In this document: positions 20,564 through 29,532 of the stretch, piece after piece | Layout: each line of letters begins with the position of its first letter | Position numbering within the stretch: position 1 is the first letter of the stretch | NCBI GenBank assembly: GCA_037176905.1 | Contig: JBBBWG010000693.1 | Coordinates: forward strand, 5,526-35,057 | Direction: 5' to 3' | Source: Azolla pinnata | Taxonomy: Eukaryota > Streptophyta > Polypodiopsida > Salviniales > Salviniaceae | DNA: 29,532 bases | The notes under the pieces: model-generated | Database searches by the model: none | What the model was told of the DNA's origin: nothing | The model's input: the letters and a program-made list of their open reading frames with translations, nothing else | Translations under genes and position numbers: made by a program

Positions 20564-23500
20564 TTAATCTCTAGGAACAGAAACTAGTAAACCTGAAGGA
20601 GTATTTGCGAGACAAAGCTTTCCTGAGCCAAGCAAATCACGGATATGGAAGCGCATGCCCAATTGTGATGTCCTCAGCTTTTTCTTCTCTAGTGATGATA
20701 AAAGCAATCCTTTATATTGCCTACGATTCAACAGAGAGTAGATCTCTTTTCGCCCCTACAGAAACGAGAAAAACTCATTGACCATGCACAACTTCCTACA
20801 TCTGATGCATTCCCTGATAAACCGTAAACAACTCACAACAGCTTGCCTGTGCCAAATTCTTCAATATGAAACCAATATTTGGGATAGCAAACCAATAAGA
20901 GTTTTGATCTGCTAGTTGTCGAACCTACAATGAAATGTCCAACAAAAATACAACTATCTTGGTTAATATTGATACATATGAAGCCAACAATTTCTTCTGA
21001 ATGTGGAGAAAGGGACGCTTTAAAAAACGTTCTTCTCCATAATGATCTAAGATAACCTAGTTGAATCTGCAACATATTGCTTCTTCAACACTAGAATGTT
21101 TAGTTCTTCCTTTGGATAGATGCAACAACGAGTGAATTATAGCTCACTATTATGTTTGTGTACGTACCATGCATACATACACACCTGGAGGGTTAATTAA
21201 TGAGATAAACAGCCAGAAATATGCGAGATTAGCAGTTAGATAATTGGGGTCATAATGTCGTTAGTTTATGGTTTAGACAACTTGTGACACGAGATAGGAA
21301 AACATTTAATATAACCTTTTTTTTTAACTTACCAAAAGGCCCGCTTTGATGAGGAGAGAAATATGATTCTCTTGGACTCGACAGCCCACTTTAGCAAGGA
21401 GAGATTCCTGCAAAAGTATCAAAGATCAACTCTTATACAAAATCTATAAAGTGCATATCTAAGACCTTTGAAATGTATACGATAACCAACTGCCTTCTAA
21501 AATCACTTCATGTTAATCACATGCATCCAGACCGTTGCTAATTTTGTCTTTCAAAAACATAGGGTTTGGACTTTTTTCTGTTAAGTTAAAAATTCTCCCG
21601 TTTTCATGAAACACGGCACGAGCCAGAGATTTCCAAGTCTGAGTCACAACCCCCCAAAGGTATATTATTCCTTTCACTCAGTGGTGCAAAGAGAGAGGTG
21701 GAAACAGCTATTTAAGTAACATCTTAACATTGTATCCCCCTGCTTTGATGTATGTAAAAGGGGCCATGTTGCCAAACTTTATGGAGGCGAGCTAGTTTTA
21801 TTGCATTATCGAATGATCTTTAATTACATCATTTTGTGCATGAATTCTCTCCAACAAGCTGCCATCACTTTCATCAGCACGTTGAAGGTATGTCGCAGGG
21901 CAAGATGTTTATGAAACAGCATACAAATCCATTATGTCCACAGTGGTACTTGTTTGAAGAAGGATCTATCCTTGGAAATGCTCTAGTGGACATGTATGCA
22001 AAATGTGCACTGCTGACAAGAGCACAGCCAGTGATTAACAAGCTGCCAATGAAGGATCTGCTCCTGTGGTCTGTGATGATTGCTGACTATGCTAAGCATG
22101 GCAAGCCTATGAAGCTTCCAGCTGTTTTAAAGCAATGCAAGCCAACGGCTTTTCACACAATTTGGTTACATTTATCTGATGAGACATACGAAGAGAGATC
22201 CATGTGCAGATTGTCAATAGAGGCTTCCTAAAACAGGATATTATGCTTGCATTGTGAAAGCTTGTGGTATCACAGCTATGGTAGAGAAGGGCAAACAATA
22301 TGATTCTGAATAGAAGTCTGGTGGAGGAACATACTCTACTTGGTAATGCTTTGATTGATATAAGCATGGCAGAAGTAAACAATAAGGATTTGTCAATCCA
22401 TTGGGGTGGCAGAGTGACCTAAGGGGAATAGTTAATAAGGTGTGTGTTCGGGGTTATAACATGGACTTTCTTAGTCATCCTACTCTATCTAGATTTCCTC
22501 CTTAGCTAAGAGATGTTCCTACACTCACATGCATGTGCTCTGAGCTCTTGTTCAGCACCTCACATTCCTCTATCCGGATAACTGAATTCAGCACTTGTTG
22601 TATAATAAGGCATACATTCTCACGAATTGGAATTAAAATATCAATGGTTTACAGATCTCAGGTCCTGATAAACTTACAAAGTGAGCTTGAGTAATACCAA
22701 CATCAATATATGTTGACAAAACATGATCCCTGTACCAATCAAATATCATAGTGTCACTTTCGGCATGTTTCCCTTCTACAGTCTTCCGGCCTAGGTCAAT
22801 CTGAAAAGCCAAGAAATTTCAAGTGAGCAACCAGAACTACTGAAATATACTAGCTTCACATGATGCCACATGTAACCACAGAAATAAAACTACACATTTG
22901 ATTCCATACCAATTATCTATGACCAGTTTCCACCCCAACCATACAAAGAAGTTCAATAGGATTCCATAAACAAGAAGAGGCTTTATAATCATTCGGATAT
23001 GAAATAGGCCATTTGGAGAGATAATACCATTTTTTTCTTGTATCAATACATCAACTCCAGAATTTGCACCTGTGCAATGTAATCGCTGAGATACATTATG
23101 GCATAGTCATCCTGCCCAGAACTTAGCTTGAAAACACGAACAGTATTCTGTTGCTTCAAAATCTAGAAAAGAAGAAAAATTGAGTAATATTCAAACAATC
23201 AAAAGAATAATCATCTGACAGATTTTCTTTACAAGTCCAGATCAAAAAGTAATAATAGAGAAAAAATCTAATTAACAGCTTCAAAATTTTCCAGAGACAA
23301 GGTAATGCTAACAGATAAGAAAAGAAATAGATATGGAAAGAACTGGATGAAAAACAGCAATTCCTATTTTATTCCAAATAATTTCAAAGCCAGGCAGAAT
23401 CAGATGCAAACCTCTAGCTCCCTATCCACTAGTGTACGATCTTTCACAGTGCTATAAAGCTGAGAGAGCAGCACAAAAGGGCGGATCAATGCCTGAAAGG

Positions 23501-25962
23501 ACATTAAAAAGTTGTATGCAAAACGGCATGAAAAGAAAGCCAACAAAGAAAGAATACAAATGGAAAGTGGCATTTCAACTTTATCCAACCCTTTTTATCT
23601 CTGGGAATTGTGCATGTATCATCATTAAAGCAGCATCTGTATCTGATGGAATGTTCCAAACTTCTGCAAAACTAAAATGGATAAATCAGAAAATAAATTA
23701 GAAGCAGCAAAAATGTTAGAGAATCCAAGTTTATGGTTTCCAGGTGGGCCAAACCCTAACTGCTAGCCATTACAATATTTCTCTCCCTCCCCCATTTACA
23801 TTCATGGAGTTAGAAGCAACAACCATCACGGAGTTAGAAGCAACAACAATGGTACAGAATCCATGTTTAGAGTATCCAGGTAGGCCAAACCCTAACAGCC
23901 GGCCATTGCAATATTTCCCTCACCTCCCCCTTTACATTCAGCCCAATTGAATGTATACTATCTTTGAGCCACAACACTCCTATCTGTCAAATGTAGGAAG
24001 TGAAGGGGACCTTAGAGGGTGTCCTGTCCACATTTGCAAAAACATGTATTCTACATATAAGACACATTCTAGAATACTAAAAGAATTTAACATATCCTAC
24101 ACTTGAAACAAATACAATATAGAATACTGTCCGCATATTCTACATTACAAATTTGCCGTTTCAAAAAATGTTCCATGCACTCTGTGCGCTGAGTATTTTT
24201 TTAATGTATCTTTAAATATAATATAAAAATAAAAATGATTTGACGCTAGTTCTGTTTTATTTAACGTTAACTCTATTTTCTTTGATGTTAATTCTATATT
24301 AATTGATGTTAATTCTGAAATTTGTGATTTGAAGTCTAAATCACTTGAAGTTAATTCTATATTTTTTGCTGTTAATCGATGTATTTAACAAGAATTTTAT
24401 GTTTTTCTACTCAAAAGAACATCACTATCCTATGGATTTCTTCGCTGATAGATGAACCTTTTAATTAAAGAAAAGTTTTGCATCATTCCTTTACTAAATG
24501 AATTCCTTTATGTGACACTTGTAAGAATTAGAGAATCATCTAATGTCTGCAAACTGAACAGTAGACGATCTAATGATGATTTCAACAGAAGGCGAAATCG
24601 GTCAAGGTGTTCTGTGGACAAGATTTATCTAGACCTCTTACTATTGGCCAATTATGCCAATAAATGCTCGGTTAGTATTATGCTTACATCCTGATGTAAC
24701 TAATTACATCATAGTCAGTAGTATCCCAGGAGCTGATTATTATCATCCACTGCATCGTCTTCCCAAAAGGGAGATTTTTTCAATCAAGATATACATACAC
24801 ACATACATATATAGCACATTATTGATGTGTTAGCTACAATACATTGACATGAGGTATTGAATTATCTTGGGCGTTTTTAACCTACTAAAAGATGGCTTGG
24901 GTTAAATTCTGGTATCCATATATGGGCAACTATGGGATGAAAAAATAAATGGGCAATTCAATAATTTCTTAATCAGGATAGCTAGCTATGACACCAACAA
25001 CACATCCATGCACTTTGTTATTTCTGAATTCCTATACTCCATTATTTGATAAGTACCAATGAAAACGGAACCTTCGGATTGTGCTACAACTGATAGCTTT
25101 CGTAGAATAACAGACTATACAGTTCCGCAGACAACAGAACGTTATTCTAAAAATTAATGAAAAAAGAGCTAAAAAGAATTTAAGATGATAAATTAACAGC
25201 ATCCGACCTACCGTTTAACTCTTTTTTTATTCTACCAGAAGAAAGAAAGGTTAAAGGATCAATGCTGGCACATATGCTCAGAAAAACCATTGCAGCAGAT
25301 CCGAGGCCAGGAAATGCATTCAAAAATACTTTTTCAAATATATTTATGCATTGTACCGAGATGAAGGAAAACATTGATCATCATCATCATTATCATTATC
25401 ATTATTTCCCTCATCGCCATATCACCATCACCATCATCATAATCTTCTAGTCTGTTCCAAATTAGTTTTTTGACATGCTCGGATTTTATTAAAACACGAG
25501 TTACGAAGATCGGTTTAGTCTTAGTCTTAGTCGTCGTCGTCTTCTTCTTCTTCTTCTGTTTTCTTCCAAAAATATAGTTTTTAATAAGCTTAAGCATATA
25601 AACGAGGGAAGATGCTGACCTTCTTCGTCTTCTTCTTCTTCCATGGCAGTTTCATCTCCATTGCCCCCGTCTTTTCTTCTTCCTCTTTCTTCCTGCCCAC
25701 CAGATTGATCCGCAGGCGAGCGTGGAGAGCTCTGTGGCCCAACATCCTCCTTCGCCTTCTTCTCCTCGATCTCCTTAGAGATCTGGAACTTGATGCGGGG
25801 GGAAAAGCATTCGTCTCCCGCGTCTTCTGCTCCTTGGCTGCGCAAAAGAGTCGCCTTCCTCTTCCTCCTTGTATCCCTGTGTGAGGAGCTGCTGCTGCTC
25901 GCGGCGATGGCGACGTCCCGAGCCCAAGCGTACACAGAGTTCAAATCCCGCTTCGCATTCAT
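20564..25962 (-). CDS. STK19: STK19 homologue (winged-helix DNA-repair protein), eight coding exons, 341 aa
   Basis: Human STK19, once called a kinase, is now seen as a winged-helix DNA-binding protein acting in transcription-coupled nucleotide excision repair. Exons in phase: 25962-25620, 25328-25288, 23492-23412, 23162-23070, 22800-22678, 21407-21333, 20924-20847, 20755-20564 (stop TAA). Visible family segments: RPFVLLSQLYSTVKDRTLVD (compare LRSQ.YSL.PDRTV.D in human), IMYLSDYI, ENHISLLIKAGLL, YWFAIPNIGFILKNLAQGRK, QYKGLLLSSLEKK and LGMRFHIRDLLGSG. The N-terminal ~115 residues are Ser/Glu-rich and disordered, with a possible nuclear signal RRKRK at 32-36. Exon 2 (41 nt) has a weak acceptor and is the least certain. 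The start is preceded by an acceptor-like TTGTCTGCAG, so an upstream exon may exist. Introns hold repeats and a PPR relic. Confidence 0.83.
20846..20847 (-). other. GC donor of a GC-AG intron in the STK19 homologue
   Basis: Exon 7 ends CAG followed by GCAAGC. Joining here keeps phase and gives NLAQ-GRKE, as in the human YFVK-GRQA. The nearest GT donor, a few bases downstream, breaks the frame. CAG/GCAAG is the usual context of GC donors. Confidence 0.75.
21850..22405 (+). pseudogene. PPR protein pseudogene fragment, antisense in an STK19 intron
   Basis: Plus-strand frames show typical plant PLS-type pentatricopeptide text: TFISTLKVC, then ILGNALVDMYAKCA, then VINKLPMKDLLLWSVMIADY. After frameshifts come HVQIVNRGFLKQD, VKACGITAMVEKGKQ and LLGNALIDI. 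The frame changes several times and in-frame stops occur, and no start or RNA-targeting C-terminal domain is present. Functional family members act in organelle RNA processing; this copy cannot. It lies between STK19 exons 5 and 6 on the opposite strand. Confidence 0.85.
23698..23945. repeat. ~135-bp tandem duplication in an STK19 intron
   Basis: ttagaagcagcaaaaatg..gagaatcca at 23698 recurs as ttagaagcaacaacaatg..cagaatcca near 23834. Matching gggccaaaccctaac/aggccaaaccctaac and ccattacaatattt/ccattgcaatattt follow. The ggagttagaagcaacaac word is itself doubled at 23808 and 23830. Confidence 0.85.
24242..24388. repeat. 21-bp tandem array, about seven units, in an STK19 intron
   Basis: Units start at 24242, 24263, 24284, 24305, 24326, 24347 and 24368, with consensus near gatgttaattctatattnntt. 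Units are diverged but the period is exact. Confidence 0.8.
25376..25440. repeat. CAT/ATT trinucleotide run in an STK19 intron
   Basis: tcatcatcatcattatcattatcatt followed by CAC/CAT variants. A CTT tract follows at about 25536-25558, upstream of exon 2 in transcript order. Confidence 0.85.
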
Positions 25963-25989
25963 CTGCAGACAAGCAAACAAAATACACAA

Positions 25990-26775
25990 AATATATTACA
26001 TACTATTACAATTTACATATACGTCTACCTTTACGTACACGTACGCCCATATGTATACAAATACGTATACGCGTATTCATACGTAGTCCTACTTCTTTGG
26101 TCTACTCTTTCTTTCACATGGTGTGAGATTAGCAACGTTTGAATCGTATCTTTAATTAAGTTCGACAAAAGATTTTCAACCACGTTTCCAATAGGCGTAG
26201 ATATAGCAGATGAATCAAGCGATGCATTATCCCTGTTCTGGGAACTTCTAACTCTTGGGGCATTGTAGAAGACGAGGTGTATTGTCCTGTTTCAAGATAA
26301 GAAGACGCCTTTCGCAAAGGTGTTCCAAGAACTTTGGGATGGAATTATTTATATAGTAAAGGTTGATTTTTTCAATGGTAGTCAGGGCCACTTTGAGCAG
26401 CAACAGCGATGGATTTCTTCGGATGGTCAATCAATCACTTGCCCCATTTATACCCTTGCAAGGCCACAACGAATACGATGTTATGTCCAAACGAAATCGT
26501 TATTTCCCCCATCATGACCCGCGAGTATGGTTTGAACAATTGTCAAAAGTGTTAGAACAGCGTCATAACTACCAGTAGGACTTTGTTTTTTAACAACAAT
26601 AATCAATAGAGAGCATTTTAATTCCCTGTAAAATGTGGTACTCAAATGATCTCAATTGATATGTATTAGAATAGTGACTACAAAAAAAATATAAAATTGA
26701 TACCAGTTTTCATGCTTACATAATTTTACAGGCAACCCTGGGTTGATGGGTGATGTTAGGCACAATTTTGAGTTT
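25990..26775. other. STK19 upstream flank, no supported gene
   Basis: 25997-26085 is rich in alternating TACG/CATA/ACGT words (for example tacgtacacgtacg). 26090-26775 holds unrecognised short ORFs on both strands, such as 26320-26517 plus. The STK19 promoter or a leader exon probably lies here, but I cannot place a start. Confidence 0.4.
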
Positions 26776-27165
26776 GGGAGAATCACTAAAAAATGTCTAA
26801 CAAAATTATAAATTACTTTTAAATGCCTAAAAAAATCAGAAATTACAAATTAACGCCCAAGTAATTCCGTTAGCATAACGTTAATTGAATTTATTCTTAA
26901 TCACTTCCCACTAATTGATCCTAATCAATTCCCTTACTATATTTTATTAACAAAAGTTAGCAATTTTAGAATCTAATCAATTGATTATTATGTTAATCAA
27001 TTAATTAGCTCGATGTTAATTGAGCTAACAATTAATTGATTCGGTGTTAGTCAATTACTCAAGGCGATAATTTTTAAAACTAGGCGCTAATTGGTAATGT
27101 CCAGTTTTTGCAAGCGTTAAAATGTAATTTATAATTTTGTTACACATTATTTTGGTAATTTTCTC
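26776..27165 (+). mobile_element. MITE family copy 3, full length but diverged
   Basis: Begins GGGAGAATCACT, carries aaaattataaattac and acaaattaacgcc on the left and gcgttaaaatgtaatttata on the right, and ends AATTTTCTC. Flanks are TTTGAGTTT and TTGGAGCTT, matching at 7 of 9 positions, which favours a 9-bp target duplication (Mutator type). Noncoding. Confidence 0.8.
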
Positions 27166-28742
27166 TTGGAGCTTGCATAAGATGTTTATGGATTTGTGTC
27201 AGCTCACCAAATGAAACATTCTTTCCTTCTCTTTGACCATAACCAAAAATCGGTACCCTTTCAATGGCAATAATAAATTATTGACACATGTGGACATTTT
27301 GCCGGCGGGTGGGAAAGGGTCAAGCTCTCTATATCTATCCCTAGGATTAGAAATGTAATTCCCCTTACTTGAGACAAGCAAGAGTCGGAGATGTGCTCAG
27401 TAACGCAGATCCAGATATTATGCGCAGTTTTTTGGTCATTGACAATGACTCGCATCGATGCATGATCCGATATTTTGACTTTGGTATCGTGCATTCGAGA
27501 ATGCGAATGATCCGTAGAACAAACGACTTGTTGGGCTTTGTGGGGGTCCCAGGCACAGAGAAAGGCAGATGCTGAGGAAGGTGATGGATAAGGATCGACC
27601 CAAGTCCCGTGTTCTACGGCCCTCATCCTCGGCAGTCGTCTTCGACGTGATGTCTTCATCCTCTTACCCGATGGAATCTCAATGTGAAAATGCGACTAAT
27701 GCGTGTTTTTAAGTGGCACGGTTTCTACTGGATGGGTTGGCTTATGGCGTTGAAAACGGCGAAAGAGCGGTGCGATTTCCTCTAGGTCGTGTAGAGGGGG
27801 CTCAGAACATTGACCATCTCGCCTCAGGTCTGATGTCCTCTCTATCGCAATATCCCTTGACTTGTCCTCATCCTGTTCAAAGCCTCAAGAAAGGGACAGC
27901 GGGATTCCGCCGTACTGTTCTTTGGACCAGGGACTTGCCAAAACCCACAGATCGAGCCCAGTGGATCTGTTGCTGAATGATCGGAAGTTGTAGCTCGTGG
28001 CTCTGAAGGTCAGGGCCCGAAGAAGATCAGTAGTTGAGTGAGAACTTGGCAAAACTCAGCTAGATGCAGGACCCGGGTCGACAACAAGATGGGCTGAGAT
28101 TTTGATCGATCAGATCGACTAGATCCAGATCAACCATATCCCGATGGACCGAATCTTGCAATTAAATCGCGACAGATCGATCGGATACTGGTGAAGAAGC
28201 TGTGATCCAGAGACCTAAAATTTCTCCTTCCTTCACTTCCGTTCTCTTTGTTATGGCAGGTAAAGGAAAATGGAACGACGGCGTTAAATTTAGCAAGGCG
28301 ATCGGGCGGCCGAGAGCCCGGACACGTGTCTGCCATCCGACGGCCAGGATCGTGACACGCGTACGCTGGACATGCTGTATGTACTTTTTCCTCTGCTCTT
28401 TATTTAATGCTTGTTGTTTTTCGTTGGCCGTCAAATTTCTTATTTTTTTAAATTCTTTGTTTTTCGTACCTAAGTTCCGTATATTTTTCCGTGGTCCCTC
28501 TGATCCCCCTTCTTTTTTTTTTAATTTCGGAGAGAAGAAATACCTCCAATTATTAATTTAATTCCCCTCGATTGAAAAGGACAATAAAACAATCGCGATT
28601 TCAAAAAACAAATCGTGGACTTTTTCGGCGCCTCAAAAAAAAAAACAATCGCAAAAAGAAGATCTGAAAATAGATTCTAACTCAAAATATGCCGGCATTA
28701 GTTTAATTGTTTTTTAGAATAATAAAGATAAAAAAACAGTAA
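27166..28742. other. Intergenic block, no supported gene
   Basis: 27300-28350 is less AT-rich than its flanks and has overlapping ORFs on both strands (27261-27659 minus; 27369-27575 and 27713-27976 plus). None is recognised. 28380-28740 is T/A-rich with homopolymer runs and nothing identifiable. Confidence 0.45.
28321..28330. promoter_or_regulatory. G-box palindrome GACACGTGTC
   Basis: A perfect 10-bp palindrome around CACGTG, the core bound by plant bZIP and bHLH factors. ACGCGTACG follows 30 bp on. It lies 1.2 kb upstream of the plus-strand start codon at the right edge, so its target is uncertain. Confidence 0.35.
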
Positions 28743-29111
28743 GGGAAAATCATCTTAAAACGCCTAGCCAAATCAGAGCTTACAAATTAACGCGTAGTTT
28801 CAAACATTAGCACTAATCAATCAACGCTCAACGACTTGATTAACACCAGATTAGTACGGTAATCAACCAATTAGATTCGAGAATTGCTTTTTATCGATCG
28901 AATAGATTATGCGAATTGGTTCGGGTCACAATCAGTGGGAAATGATTAGGAACAAAAATGATTTCTAAGCGGGATTAATCGGGTGCTAATGTTCAGTGCA
29001 AGCTAAGATCAGGCGTTAATTTGTACTTTTCGATTTCACGAGGCGATCAAATGTAATTTATAATTTGGTCGGGCGTTTTTTTTTTGTGGGGGGGGGGGGG
29101 GTAATTCTCCA
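28743..29111 (-). mobile_element. MITE family copy 4, inverted
   Basis: Read on the minus strand it starts GGAGAATTAC and later shows ACAAATTAACGCCTGATCTTAG, then GTTCCTAATCATTTCCCAC, in the same order as copy 2, and ends GATTTTCCC. No clear target duplication was found (flanks AAACAGTAA and ATTTTGTTC). It ends about 420 bp before the right-edge start codon, within its likely promoter. Confidence 0.75.
29076..29101. repeat. T10-GT-G14 homopolymer pair
   Basis: Ten T, then GT, then fourteen G, inside the inverted end of MITE copy 4. Homopolymers of this length are error-prone in assembly and sequencing. Confidence 0.85.
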
Positions 29112-29274
29112 ATTTTGTTCCTTCATTTTCTTAATGAAAAAATTAATTCCAATTGTTTTTCTGGAAAAAATCGGAAAAACACAATTGAAAAAACAAAAGT
29201 ACTTTTTATTTTCCCCTTTTATTTTATTTACTTATATTTAATATTGTTTACTTATATCTATTTTTGCTGTTCTT

Positions 29275-29529
29275 TGAAATCTTCATCTTCTTCTTCTTCT
29301 TCTTCTTCTTCTTCTTTCTTCTTCGTCCGTCTCTGTTTTTTCTCTGTTGAAGAAATCAACCGAATCGATCCATTCATCGCCATAGCTCCCTTTGCTCTGA
29401 TCTCTCGCCCTTTTACCTGCCTCCCTGCCTTCTTCCTCTCGCTCGCTTCTCTGCTGCTTCGCATCCCCCTTCGCTTCGCCCTGGAAAAGCCCTAATTCGC
29501 CCTCCCTGCCTTCAAAAGGGCTTCGAAGG
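29275..29529 (+). promoter_or_regulatory. CT-rich 5' leader of a right-edge gene
   Basis: A CTT tract (about 29281-29325) is followed by pyrimidine-rich sequence and AAAAGCCCTAATTCGCCC, a motif style common in leaders of plant housekeeping genes. No ATG occurs from about 29140 to 29529. AT-rich, TATA-like sequence lies at 29218-29265. Confidence 0.55.
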
Positions 29530-29532
29530 ATG
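29530..29532 (+). CDS. Probable start codon of a gene continuing past the window
   Basis: The first ATG after a long ATG-free leader, with A at -3 and GG before it. Nothing of the product is visible, so no function can be given. Confidence 0.5.

Overview
The window is nuclear DNA from a flowering plant. Evidence: an EPSIN2/3-type epsin, a BKI1/MAKR-type receptor-kinase regulator, a plant-style PPR relic, short spliced exons in AT-rich introns, and abundant MITEs and microsatellites. The kinase-regulator gene is strongly GC-rich while the epsin is not. Such bimodality is common in monocots, but I cannot name the species.

Layout. (1) 1-5265, minus: thirteen coding exons of an epsin, cut by the left edge inside its Met/Gly-rich C-terminus. 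A CT-rich leader and probable 5'UTR intron reach to about 6130. (2) 6137-6949: two head-to-tail copies of a MITE with ~80-bp inverted ends. (3) 6950-13640: AT-rich, repeat-laden DNA with no gene I can support. (4) 13428-15540: a 30-bp tandem array, an unrecognised Cys-rich ORF (minus), a 72-nt tRNA-like relic and low-complexity DNA. (5) 15719-17302, minus: an intronless BKI1/MAKR-like gene. (6) 17340-18145: long tetranucleotide arrays, two of them in inverted orientation. (7) 18150-20560: an unassigned block with coding-like patches. (8) 20564-25962, minus: an eight-exon homologue of STK19 (winged-helix repair factor), with one GC-AG intron and an antisense PPR pseudogene in another intron. 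(9) 26776-27165 and 28743-29111: two more copies of the same MITE. (10) The right edge ends exactly on a probable plus-strand start codon preceded by a CT-rich leader.

The genes are unrelated housekeeping or signalling loci (endocytic adaptor, brassinosteroid-type receptor regulation, DNA repair); nothing suggests a cluster. The most distinctive features are the MITE family sitting in upstream regions, the expanded low-complexity tracts in the kinase-regulator gene, the tRNA-like relic with a TATA box, and several short tandem arrays (21, 30, 90 and ~135 bp). I found no obvious undescribed biological system.
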